Origin: an uncultured Alphaproteobacteria bacterium
Lineage (GTDB): Bacteria; Pseudomonadota; Alphaproteobacteria; RF32; CAG-239
Reading direction: 5' to 3'
Assembly: GCA_934254675.1 (NCBI GenBank)
Contig: CAKQLP010000005.1
Location: forward strand, 1-64,000
Length of the DNA: 64,000 nt
The notes beneath the pieces are model-generated. The model had not been told where the DNA came from, made no database searches, and saw only the letters and a list, made by a program, of their open reading frames with translations. Each line of letters opens with the position of its first letter. The first letter of the stretch is position 1. Of the stretch, positions 42,598-51,588 are shown piece after piece. The position numbers and the translations under genes were made by a program.

Positions 42598-44169
42598 ATG
42601 GCAAAAGCATCAAAAAGCGAGTCTAAAACTTCATATCAAGAAGAATTATGGAATGCAGCAGATAAATTAAGAGCACAATCTAGTTTGAAAACCAATGAAT
42701 TTTCAACACCTGTTTTGGGGCTGATTTTCTTGAAGTATGCAGACTATCGTTTTGCCGATGCTGTTAAAAAGTTACCACCGCAAAGTGGAAGAAGTGCAGT
42801 TAGCTTAAAAGATCGTGTTCAAGAGCTCGGTGTATTGTTTATGCCAGAACAAGCCAGGTATGATTATCTATTATCACGTCCAGAGAGTGAAAATATTGCC
42901 AAAGCTGTTAATGATGCAATGAGCTTGGTCGAACAACAAAACAAAATCCTTGAAAGTGTTTTGCCTAAAAATTATCAACGTTTGGGCAATTCGTTGTTGC
43001 GTGATTTATTAAAGCAGTTTAACGCCATACAAATGGATAAAATCAAAGGTGATGCTTTTGGTAAAATTTATGAATATTTTCTTGGCAAATTTGCGAGTGC
43101 TGAAGGTCAACGTGGTGGTGAGTTTTTTACACCAACATCATTGGTGCGCTTGATTGTTGAAATTTTGAAACCAATTAAAGGTAATGTATATGATCCAGCC
43201 TGCGGCAGTGGTGGTATGTTTGTTCAATCAAGCGAATTTATTAAACGAACCATTTCAGATAAAGAACCGAATGATTTGATTCGCATCTTTGGACAAGAAA
43301 AGACCGAAGAAACATCAAAGCTATGTAAGATGAATTTGGCTGTCCATTGTTTGGAAGGCGAAATAGCTACTTGCAACTCAATGGAAGTTGATAAATTTAA
43401 TAGCATTGGTAAAATGGACTTTGTGATGGCTAATCCGCCGTTTAATGTATCTGGTGTTGATAAAGAAAAAATCAAAAACGATAAACGCTATGCATTGGGA
43501 ATGCCGAAAGTTGATAATGCAAATTACTTGTGGATTCAATGCTTTTATTCTGCCTTATCAAACACTGGTCGAGCTGGATTTGTTATGCCAAATTCCGCAA
43601 GTGATGCCAGACAAAGTGAACAAACAATCAGAGAAAAAATTATCAAAGCAAATGCTGTTGATGTGATGGTATCAGTTGGCTCCAATATGTTTCATAACGT
43701 AACACTACCTTGCACGCTGTGGTTTTTAGATAAAGGTAAAAAAGATACTGAGCGTAAAGATAAAGTTTTGTTCTTAGATGTGCGAGAAATATACACCCAA
43801 GTTGACCGTGCCCATCGTGAATTTACCGAAGAACAAATTGAGTTCATAACCAATATTGTCAAGTTATACAGAAATGAAGAGCCTTGTTTTGATTTTGGCA
43901 GTGAAGCTTTAATAAAACAATATTTTCCAGATATGCAATATAAAGATATCAAAGGTTTGTGCAAAATTGCAACGATTGAAGAAATTGAAAAACAAGGTTG
44001 GAGCTTAAATTCTGGTCGTTATGTCGGTGTAGCTGACAATACCGAAGAAGATTATGTTTTTGAAGATAAACTCAAGGAATTAAATGACGAACTTGAAAAG
44101 CTAAATAACGAAGCACACGGGTTAGAAACGAAAATTGCTCTTAATGTGAAAGAATTGTTAGGAGCGTAA
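42598..44169 (+). CDS. hsdM: Type I restriction-modification methyltransferase subunit HsdM
   Basis: The 523-residue N6-adenine methyltransferase has the N-terminal HsdM helical domain (about residues 10-160). The SAM-binding motif VYDPACGSGGMF lies near residue 198 and the catalytic MANPPFNVSG near residue 277. The C-terminus is a coiled coil (LNDELEKLNNEAHGLETKI) that contacts HsdS. With HsdS it methylates the recognition site to protect self DNA. HsdS starts 2 bp later. Confidence 0.97.
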   Translation: MAKASKSESKTSYQEELWNAADKLRAQSSLKTNEFSTPVLGLIFLKYADYRFADAVKKLPPQSGRSAVSLKDRVQELGVLFMPEQARYDYLLSRPESENIAKAVNDAMSLVEQQNKILESVLPKNYQRLGNSLLRDLLKQFNAIQMDKIKGDAFGKIYEYFLGKFASAEGQRGGEFFTPTSLVRLIVEILKPIKGNVYDPACGSGGMFVQSSEFIKRTISDKEPNDLIRIFGQEKTEETSKLCKMNLAVHCLEGEIATCNSMEVDKFNSIGKMDFVMANPPFNVSGVDKEKIKNDKRYALGMPKVDNANYLWIQCFYSALSNTGRAGFVMPNSASDARQSEQTIREKIIKANAVDVMVSVGSNMFHNVTLPCTLWFLDKGKKDTERKDKVLFLDVREIYTQVDRAHREFTEEQIEFITNIVKLYRNEEPCFDFGSEALIKQYFPDMQYKDIKGLCKIATIEEIEKQGWSLNSGRYVGVADNTEEDYVFEDKLKELNDELEKLNNEAHGLETKIALNVKELLGA

Positions 44170-44171
44170 AG

Positions 44172-45413
44172 ATGAAATTAGGTGATGTTTTAGAAAAAAT
44201 TGTTGGAGGAGGTACTCCTTCAAAAAATAGGAGCGAGTTTTGGAATGGAAATATTCCTTGGGCTAGTGTTAAAGATATTAACGAAGGGCAAGTTTTTTTA
44301 TCATCAACAGAGGATACAATTACAGAAGAAGGAGTAAAAAACAGTTCAACAAACATTATTTATAAAGGTAATGTAATTCTTCCAACAAGAATGGGATTGG
44401 GGCGCTGTGTTATAAATACAATTGATACAGCTATAAATCAGGATTTGAAAGCCTTGTACCCCAAAAAAGACAAATTAGATAGTAAATTTTTGTTGTATTG
44501 GTTAAAAAATAATTCACGTTTAATAGAATCTATGGGATCTGGTACAACGGTAAAAGGGATTAGAATTGAACAATTAACTGATATGAATTTTAAGAAATTG
44601 GATTTATATATTCAACAAAGAATAGCCAAAGTTCTTTCAAATTATGATAATTTGATTGAGAATAATAATAAACGTATCAAAATTTTAGAGGAAATGGCTC
44701 AAAAAATCTATAAAGAATGGTTTGTTGACTTCAATTATCCAGGACACGAAACCGCTACATTCAAAGATACCGAACTTGGTAAAATCCCAATCGATTGGGA
44801 AGTAAAAACTATAGAAGATGTTATTTCAGATATAGAATCAGGAAGCCGTCCTAAAGGTGGAATTGTTCAATGTAATTCGGGCATTCCAAGTATTGGAGCT
44901 GAAAATATTATAGGACTTGGTAAATATGATTATAGTAAAGAAAAACTCGTTACAAATGAATTTTATAATAAGATGAAAAAAGGTAAAATTAAAAGCCTTG
45001 ATGTATTACTTTACAAAGATGGAGCTCAAATTGGAAGAAAGTCTATGTTTGGCGAAGGTTTTCCTTATTTTGAATGTTGCATAAATGAACATGTCTTTAT
45101 TTTAAGAACAAATACAAAATGTAGCCAGTATTATTTGTATTTTACATTAGATTTACCTGAATATACCGAAAAAATTAAACAACTTAATACAAATGCTGCA
45201 CAGCCAGGTATTAATCAACAACAAGTAAAAGGTATCAAAATAAGGCTTGCCCCAATAAGTATAATAAATAAATTTGATGAAATCGTAAAACCAATTATAT
45301 CTCTAATTTTTAATTTATGTATTAGGAATAAAGAATTAATGCAAACTCGTGATTTATTACTACCTCGTTTAATGTCTGGTGAAATTAATGTAGAGAATTT
45401 GGAGATTGCCTGA
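44172..45413 (+). CDS. hsdS: Type I restriction-modification specificity subunit HsdS
   Basis: The 413-residue subunit has two target-recognition domains. TRD1 spans about residues 1-150 (KLGDVLEKIVGGGTPSK). It is followed by the central conserved helix NNNKRIKILEEMAQKIYKEW and the FKDTELGKIPIDWEV linker. TRD2 spans about residues 205-350 and has a matching C-terminal helix ending LLPRLMSGEINVEN. The two TRDs set a bipartite DNA target. Its TGA overlaps the ATG of the next gene (TGATG). Confidence 0.95.
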   Translation: MKLGDVLEKIVGGGTPSKNRSEFWNGNIPWASVKDINEGQVFLSSTEDTITEEGVKNSSTNIIYKGNVILPTRMGLGRCVINTIDTAINQDLKALYPKKDKLDSKFLLYWLKNNSRLIESMGSGTTVKGIRIEQLTDMNFKKLDLYIQQRIAKVLSNYDNLIENNNKRIKILEEMAQKIYKEWFVDFNYPGHETATFKDTELGKIPIDWEVKTIEDVISDIESGSRPKGGIVQCNSGIPSIGAENIIGLGKYDYSKEKLVTNEFYNKMKKGKIKSLDVLLYKDGAQIGRKSMFGEGFPYFECCINEHVFILRTNTKCSQYYLYFTLDLPEYTEKIKQLNTNAAQPGINQQQVKGIKIRLAPISIINKFDEIVKPIISLIFNLCIRNKELMQTRDLLLPRLMSGEINVENLEIA

Positions 45414-46312
45414 TGTGGTTAAGCAATGCAGGGATTAGTTTTGTTTGCAATTTGATTACTGGTAACTCTGGATTGACAGCGGTTAAAAGTAAGGAATTTA
45501 TATTGGAGTTTCTGAGTAAATATATTGATGATATTATAAATTTTGATGATTATTGCTCCAAAAATAATCTACTAGATGAAAGAGAAGCAATGCGGTCTTA
45601 TTGCCAGACCGTAATCAAACAGATAAAAGGTTGTAGCAGACTTACAATGCTTGTCGAGGATTTGTTAAATAATCGAAACTTCTTTATGGATAAAAACGTT
45701 ATACCTAATGAGACTTATTCTACAGAAGAAGCAGTCTTTTCATTTAATCAAAATATGTCTGAGCTAAATGATGATGATTTGCCACGTGATCCGTATAGTA
45801 TAAAACTCATTAACAAAAAATACAAAGTGACAAGTATAGATGATTTGATTGTTGACTTTAGAATTATAGAAGAAAATGATAATTTAAGTAACTACAACTT
45901 AATCAATCAAACATCCCAAAAATGTATGAAACGTTTGCATGAGAGAGATTATACTGGCACAATTACGGTTGCTAGGACGTTGTTGGAACAATTAACTAGA
46001 GAGATTATCATAAAACAAGGAAAAAGTTTCGATGACAACGATGATATAAAAACACTCGTAAATAAGTGCTTGAAAAGTTTAGATTTTGATATTAGTCAAA
46101 TGCCTAATGATTTAAAAGAAATTTATGGCAAAGTTAATAGTGGTTTTTCTACGATATCTCAAGGTTTGGGGTGTATGCGAAATTGTATGAGTGATTCACA
46201 CAGTTCTACTTGCATTGCAACAGAAAATGATGCTATCTTAGCTATAAATGTTTCAAGAACAATGTCATCATTCTTGTTAAATAGATATTGTTTGTTGCAT
46301 AATGGAGCGTAA
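45413..46312 (+). CDS. Abortive-infection C-terminal-domain protein inside the hsd operon
   Basis: The 299-residue protein has an N-terminal helical region and a C-terminal Abi_C-type domain (about residues 175-299). Its hallmarks are KRLHERDYTGTITVARTLLEQLTREII, the KTLVNKCLK segment, a GLGCMRNCMSDSHS motif in place of the usual R.k..dAHG, and a closing TMSSFLLNRY. It is coupled to hsdS by a TGATG overlap and ends 2 bp before hsdR, so it is a fixed part of the operon. It may act as a back-up suicide module or modulate restriction; both are inference. Confidence 0.78.
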   Translation: MWLSNAGISFVCNLITGNSGLTAVKSKEFILEFLSKYIDDIINFDDYCSKNNLLDEREAMRSYCQTVIKQIKGCSRLTMLVEDLLNNRNFFMDKNVIPNETYSTEEAVFSFNQNMSELNDDDLPRDPYSIKLINKKYKVTSIDDLIVDFRIIEENDNLSNYNLINQTSQKCMKRLHERDYTGTITVARTLLEQLTREIIIKQGKSFDDNDDIKTLVNKCLKSLDFDISQMPNDLKEIYGKVNSGFSTISQGLGCMRNCMSDSHSSTCIATENDAILAINVSRTMSSFLLNRYCLLHNGA

Positions 46313-46314
46313 TA

Positions 46315-49300
46315 ATGGCCACTGGACTAAATGAAATACCAATGGAAATTGCAGCTTTGGACAGGATCGTTGAACAAGGTTATGAAGCTGTTGATTGTAG
46401 TATCGAAACTTTTGGTGAAAATGCAACTTTAGGACGTAAAACCCCCGAAGATGTTGTTCTTCTTGATAGATTAAAAGAAAAAGTCATTGCTTTAAATCCA
46501 AACTTGCCTATAGAAGCTATTGATGATGCTTTAAATACGTTTTTGCAAAGTAAAGCCAATTTATCTTTAGTTGACGCAAATAAATTTTATTATGATTTAC
46601 TCAAAAATGGTGTCGATGCCACTTTCAAAGATGAATATGGCATTGAAAAAGAAGATAAAGTTGGAATAATTGATTGGCAAAACCCAGAAAATAATGATTT
46701 TTTAATAACCAGACAATTTAAAATCTCGGGGGAAATGTATAATTGCAGAGCCGATATGGTTTTGTTTGTTAATGGTTTGCCTTTGGTATTTATTGAACTT
46801 AAAGCCAGTCATAAACACCTTGAAAATGCTTACAATGATAACATCAAACACTATTTAGACGCTATACCACAAGCGTTTTATTATAACGCATTTATAGTTA
46901 TATCAAACGGAACAGAAACCAAAATAGGTTCAATAACTTCACCATTAGAACACTTTTCAGATTGGAAGAAAATCAATGACGAAGGTGAAGCTGGTGTTAT
47001 ATCGTTAGATACTGTGATTAAAGGTGTGTTTGATAAAAAGAATTTGTTGGATATTATTGAAAACTTTATCTTGTATCAAAAAACGACAAAAGGTCTGATT
47101 AAAATTGTTGGTAAAAATCACCAGTTTTTAGGCATAAACAGAGCTTTTCGCAAAATTGATGATGAAAAAGTCCGCAAAACAAAGAAACTTGGGGTATTCT
47201 GGCATACGCAAGGAAGCGGCAAAAGCTTTTCTATGGTCTTCTTAGCTCAGAAAGTGTTACGTAAAATCGAGGGAAACTGGACATTTTTGATTGTGACCGA
47301 CCGTGATGACTTGGATACGCAAATATATAATAACTTTGTAGATACTGGAGCTGTTACTGAAGATAATGTCAGAGCCAACAGTAAAAACAATTTGAAAAAG
47401 TTGTTATCTGAAGACCATCGTTATGTATTTACGATGATTCAAAAATTCCAAGGTGCTGAAAAAATATCAGACAGAAGTGATATTATTGTCTTCACTGATG
47501 AAGCGCACCGTTCCCAATATAATAAGTTGGCTATGGATATGCGAAAAGCTTTACCAAATGCTTGTTTCTTAGCTTTTACAGGAACGCCTTTAATTCGTGG
47601 TGATGAAAAAACAAAAGAAGTTTTCGGGGATTATACGAGTATTTATAACTTTGAACAGTCTATTTTGGACAAAGCAACCGTAAAACTTTATTATGAAAAC
47701 AGACGACCAGATCTGCAAATCGTCAACCCGAAAATGGAAGAAGAAATACAAGCCATTATTGATGAAGCGGAACTGACAGAAGAACAAGAAGAACGCTTTG
47801 CCAGTAAATACGCTAATATGTATCAAGCTATAACCCGTGATGACCGTCTGGATAAGGTTGCACAAGATATTGTTACACATTTTATGGGTCGTGGTTATAT
47901 GGGAAAAGCGATGTATGTTGCTATTGATAAACCGACCGCAGTTAGAATGTGTGATAAGGTTCAATATTTTTGGAAAGAACACATCAAAGAGCTTGAAAAA
48001 GAGTTGAAGTCGGCCGATGACGAACAACGTAAATATCTGCAGAATAAAATCGATTATATGAAAGAAACTGATATGACCGTTGTCGTATCAGCTTCACAAA
48101 ATGAGATTGAATATTGTAAGAAACGTGGGGCAGATATAACCCCATACCGTTTACGTATTAACAAAGAAGGTATTAAAAATATCGAAAATCGCTTTAAGGA
48201 TGCTGATGATCCGTTGCGAATTGTATTTGTATGTTCAATGTGGATTACTGGTTTTGATGCTCAATGTGTTTCAACAATGTATTTGGATAAAATTTTAAAA
48301 GACCATACCTTGATGCAAACCATCGCCAGAGCTAACCGTGTTGCTAAAGGTAAAAACAATGGCATAATTGTTGACTATATAGGTATTTTTAATGCACTTC
48401 AAAAAGCGTTAGCTGTTTATGGTAATGTATCAGTCGGTGATACGGAAGTTAATGATAATCCAGCTATTGAAAAAGCCGAACTTGTGCGTTTGTTAGATAT
48501 GTCATATAGACGTATGCAAGAATTTTGTAAACTACATAAAATTGATGTTGAAGCTATTATAAACGAAAAAGATACTTTCAAAAAAATTGCTTATTGCGAT
48601 GATGCTGTTGAGATAATTTTAGAAAGTGATAAAACAAAGGTTGATTTTCAAAACAATGTAGCAGAATTAAAAAAGTTGTTAAAAGCTGTTCTACCAGATG
48701 TTGCTGCCGAACAATATATAGAGCAAATTTTGGTTGTGTCAGTCATATCCGCCAAAATAAATGCAACAATTTCACCGCATATATCTGATGAGGATATTGA
48801 ACTTTTAGCCGATAAAGTGCGTGAAGTATTAAATAAATCAATTAAAGTTGCTGATTATAAAATAGATGAAAAGAATGGTTTTGATTTAACCAAGGTTGAT
48901 TTTGACTTATTAAGAAAGCGTTTTGCAGAAGGAAAGAGAAAGACCGTTATTGAACAAATAAAAGCTGGTATTCAAGCTCGAATTATGGATATGGCTAAAT
49001 TAAATAAGAATCGTCTTGAATTTATGGAAAAATACCAAGAATTACTTGATGCATATAATAGCCAAGATGCTAATCTTGAACAGTTTTTCAATGAGTTAAT
49101 ACGTTTTACACAAGAACTAACTCAAGAAGAAAAACGTCATATTGAAGAAAATTTGACCGAAGAAGAATTAGCTGTTTATGACATCTTGATGAAGCCAGCA
49201 CCAGAGCTCACCAAAGATGAAATTAAAACCGTTAAACAAACAGCCAAAGAGCTTCTTGCTACCTTAAAACGCGAAAAACTTGTTGCTGGTTGGCGTAGAA

Positions 49301-49467
49301 TGCAATCAGCAAGAGCCAAAGTTAAAGTTGCTATAAATGATATATGCGACAAGTTTTTACCGAGCAAATATGATGAGATAATCTTCAAAGTAAAATGCGA
49401 TGACCTTTATATGCACTTCTACGACAACTATCAATCAGCTACCCAGAACGTGTATATGGTGAATTAA
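46315..49467 (+). CDS. hsdR: Type I restriction endonuclease subunit HsdR
   Basis: The 1050-residue motor-nuclease cuts unmethylated DNA after translocation. The N-terminal PD-(D/E)xK nuclease has RADMVLFVNGLPLVFIELKAS near residues 145-165. The SF2 helicase has Walker A TQGSGKSFSM near residue 299, DEAHRSQ near residue 394, FTGTP, and late motifs VVSASQNE and QTIARANRVAKGKNNG. The C-terminal helical region joins HsdM. Full length and motifs suggest an active enzyme. Confidence 0.97.
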   Translation: MATGLNEIPMEIAALDRIVEQGYEAVDCSIETFGENATLGRKTPEDVVLLDRLKEKVIALNPNLPIEAIDDALNTFLQSKANLSLVDANKFYYDLLKNGVDATFKDEYGIEKEDKVGIIDWQNPENNDFLITRQFKISGEMYNCRADMVLFVNGLPLVFIELKASHKHLENAYNDNIKHYLDAIPQAFYYNAFIVISNGTETKIGSITSPLEHFSDWKKINDEGEAGVISLDTVIKGVFDKKNLLDIIENFILYQKTTKGLIKIVGKNHQFLGINRAFRKIDDEKVRKTKKLGVFWHTQGSGKSFSMVFLAQKVLRKIEGNWTFLIVTDRDDLDTQIYNNFVDTGAVTEDNVRANSKNNLKKLLSEDHRYVFTMIQKFQGAEKISDRSDIIVFTDEAHRSQYNKLAMDMRKALPNACFLAFTGTPLIRGDEKTKEVFGDYTSIYNFEQSILDKATVKLYYENRRPDLQIVNPKMEEEIQAIIDEAELTEEQEERFASKYANMYQAITRDDRLDKVAQDIVTHFMGRGYMGKAMYVAIDKPTAVRMCDKVQYFWKEHIKELEKELKSADDEQRKYLQNKIDYMKETDMTVVVSASQNEIEYCKKRGADITPYRLRINKEGIKNIENRFKDADDPLRIVFVCSMWITGFDAQCVSTMYLDKILKDHTLMQTIARANRVAKGKNNGIIVDYIGIFNALQKALAVYGNVSVGDTEVNDNPAIEKAELVRLLDMSYRRMQEFCKLHKIDVEAIINEKDTFKKIAYCDDAVEIILESDKTKVDFQNNVAELKKLLKAVLPDVAAEQYIEQILVVSVISAKINATISPHISDEDIELLADKVREVLNKSIKVADYKIDEKNGFDLTKVDFDLLRKRFAEGKRKTVIEQIKAGIQARIMDMAKLNKNRLEFMEKYQELLDAYNSQDANLEQFFNELIRFTQELTQEEKRHIEENLTEEELAVYDILMKPAPELTKDEIKTVKQTAKELLATLKREKLVAGWRRMQSARAKVKVAINDICDKFLPSKYDEIIFKVKCDDLYMHFYDNYQSATQNVYMVN

Positions 49468-49555
49468 AATTTTGGGTGATTATTTGTTGAAAGTGTTGAC
49501 TTTTACAGCTTTATGAGTCTAATATTTCATTGCTTAATGAGTAGTCATTGAGGGA

Positions 49556-49860
49556 TTGGATTGAACTTGTCAACAACTTTCTCGATAATTCTCGAAAGTT
49601 TAAGACAAATTCGATAGTAGTGTTTATCGATTGCAGTAAATCAAGCATAGGTAAACCTCCAATAAGTGTTAAAGTTAGAATAACCACAATGGTTATTATT
49701 AATATTATATACTTTACTGTTGAAAATGCTGAGCGTTTAAGGATAGTAAATATTTAAGACAATTTGCTGGCTTTAAATGCCGTGAGGTTAAGAGCGGTAC
49801 GTAGATGGGGCTTTATTATTCGGGCAAATGAAGTTATGTAAAGCCCCAGTGCCCATAAAA
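49556..49860 (+). ncRNA. Candidate structured non-coding RNA upstream of the reverse transcriptase
   Basis: Several hairpins follow one another between hsdR and the reverse transcriptase gene. Positions 49560-49615 form an imperfect stem (GATTGAAC.TTGTC / GACAA.TTCGAT plus AACTTTC/GAAAGTT). GTTTA/TAAAC (49622-49655) encloses GATT/AATC. AATAACCA/TGGTTATT lies at 49679-49697. TTTACT/AGTAAA lies at 49713-49750. GGGGCTTTA/TAAAGCCCC lies at 49807-49847, and its loop GGGCA can pair with TGCCC at 49850-49854 as a pseudoknot. Defence reverse transcriptases and retrons usually have such an RNA upstream as template. Boundaries are estimates. Confidence 0.45.
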
Positions 49861-49869
49861 GAGCTTAAT

Positions 49870-51564
49870 ATGAATACAATCGAAATTAAAAATAAACAAA
49901 GATGGCTTGAAAGTAAAAAATTTAAGCATTTTGACAATCCACACAAAACGTACGAAGAAATCAAAGGAGATAAGAAATATTGTATTGAAAATGTAAAAAC
50001 TTGCGAAGATATAAGAAAGATTGTATCAAATCCAGGGCAAGTTGCAAAACATTCTTTTTATCCTTTTATTGCTTTCAATATACAAGAGCGCAAAGTTAGT
50101 AAAATAAAAGCTTTGCAAGAAGAAATTCGCTATTTAGAGAATAAAATTGATACAACAAACAGTGAAAAAGATAAATTAGAATTTCAAAAAAGGTTAAAAG
50201 AAATAAAGAATAATTTTAAGGAAAAGGTTACCAAAACAAGACCAATTAAGTATGCATCTCACATGGATGGTCATATTTATGGATATTATGCCAGTCAAAT
50301 ATTATTGCCTCACTATGAGCAGAAAGTTCAAGAATATAACTTAGATAAAGAAATATTAGCTTATCGTTCAATTCCTGATGAATATAAAGGAAATAAGGAT
50401 TTTCATCTGGCAAGTAACGTAACAATGGCTAAGGAAATATTTGAGCAAATCCTTTTGAGAGAATGTCAATGTGTTGCTCTGGCATATGATTTGAAAAGTT
50501 TTTATGACACCATAGATCACAAAAAATTAAAAGAAGCTTGGTGTAAAGTTATGGATTTTGATAAATTACCAGCAGACCATTATAATATATATAAATCTCT
50601 GACTAAGTTTTGTTTTATTGATTTGAAAAGAGTTTGTGAGTATTTTAATTATAAAAAATATTGCTGTTCTAAAGATGGAAAAGTATGTGGTAATTGTGGC
50701 TTATGTCGAAGCCCAAAAACTAATAAGCTACCGAAAATATTATTTAAAAATGCCAGCGAATTTCGAAAATTTAAAGATTGGTGTGGAAGTGATTCATTTC
50801 AACAAAATGTGGGATTAGAAGATAAAGATAATCCATTTGGTATTCCTCAGGGTTCTGCATTGTCGTCAGTATTATCAAATATCTATATGCTTGATTTTGA
50901 TATTAAGGTAAAAAGGTTTTTAGAAGATAAAAATGCCGTATATAGACGATATTGCGATGATATTATGATTGTGTGTAATAAAGAAGATAAGAATGTTATA
51001 GATAAATTTTTAAGAGATGAAATAAAAAAACAAGGTAAACACTTAAAAATCCACGATATAGAAGAAGGTTTTAAATATTCAAAAAGTCAAATATATGATT
51101 TTACAGATGTTTCAAAAATCAAAAAACAGCCACTGCAATATTTAGGATTTTGTTTTGATGGTGAAATAGTTACAATACGAGGTAATAGTTTATCTAGATA
51201 TTACCGTAAAGCATATAAAGGTGTGATTGCATCACGTCTGAATGTTTTGCGAAAATTATATAATATACATTCAAAAGGACTATCATTGAAAGAAAAATAC
51301 AAAAAACTTTACAGAAGAAAATTATATGAACGCTATACTACATTGGGGAAAAATAACTTTCATACGTATGTGAAGCGTGCTTTTTCTGGAATGGAAGGTA
51401 TAGATAACAAAAGAATTAGAAAGCAACTATCTAATCATATGAAAAAAATCAAAATAGATATTTCCATACAAGATTTGTATATTAGTAAAGCTTGGAATTT
51501 GTTATCTAATTTAGATGTAACCATTTCCTATAAGCAGTATTTATATGAAATATACTCTAACTAA
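49870..51564 (+). CDS. Stand-alone reverse transcriptase, unknown-group/defence type
   Basis: The 564-residue product carries RT palm motifs. The first catalytic Asp is in ALAYDLKSFYDTIDH near residue 206. GIPQGSALSSVLSNIYMLD lies near residue 323. YCDD near residue 361 stands in place of YADD, and QYLGFCFDGE and a thumb-like SLSRYYRKAYKGV follow. An insertion between palm blocks (about residues 263-281) holds six cysteines (YCCSKDGKVCGNCGLC). The N-terminus is basic with a coiled coil. No maturase, HNH, protease or nitrilase domain is present, so it is not a group II intron or DRT1-type protein. ATG 49870 is chosen because ATG 49828 lies in a hairpin loop. It follows a restriction operon; antiviral function is inferred. 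Confidence 0.85.
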   Translation: MNTIEIKNKQRWLESKKFKHFDNPHKTYEEIKGDKKYCIENVKTCEDIRKIVSNPGQVAKHSFYPFIAFNIQERKVSKIKALQEEIRYLENKIDTTNSEKDKLEFQKRLKEIKNNFKEKVTKTRPIKYASHMDGHIYGYYASQILLPHYEQKVQEYNLDKEILAYRSIPDEYKGNKDFHLASNVTMAKEIFEQILLRECQCVALAYDLKSFYDTIDHKKLKEAWCKVMDFDKLPADHYNIYKSLTKFCFIDLKRVCEYFNYKKYCCSKDGKVCGNCGLCRSPKTNKLPKILFKNASEFRKFKDWCGSDSFQQNVGLEDKDNPFGIPQGSALSSVLSNIYMLDFDIKVKRFLEDKNAVYRRYCDDIMIVCNKEDKNVIDKFLRDEIKKQGKHLKIHDIEEGFKYSKSQIYDFTDVSKIKKQPLQYLGFCFDGEIVTIRGNSLSRYYRKAYKGVIASRLNVLRKLYNIHSKGLSLKEKYKKLYRRKLYERYTTLGKNNFHTYVKRAFSGMEGIDNKRIRKQLSNHMKKIKIDISIQDLYISKAWNLLSNLDVTISYKQYLYEIYSN

Positions 51565-51588
51565 TTAATTATATAGAAAGACATCTTT

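Noticed and set aside
49548..49757. 69-codon frame upstream of the RT gene
   Set aside because: It starts at TTG without a ribosome site and runs through several hairpins; the structured RNA reading is preferred.
49870..51564. Group II intron or retrotransposon ORF
   Set aside because: No maturase or endonuclease domain, no intron-like domain V hairpin seen downstream, and the palm motifs fit unknown-group RTs better.
49870..51564. Diversity-generating retroelement
   Set aside because: No template/variable repeat pair or target gene with a lectin-like end was seen near the RT, and the protein is longer than typical DGR RTs.
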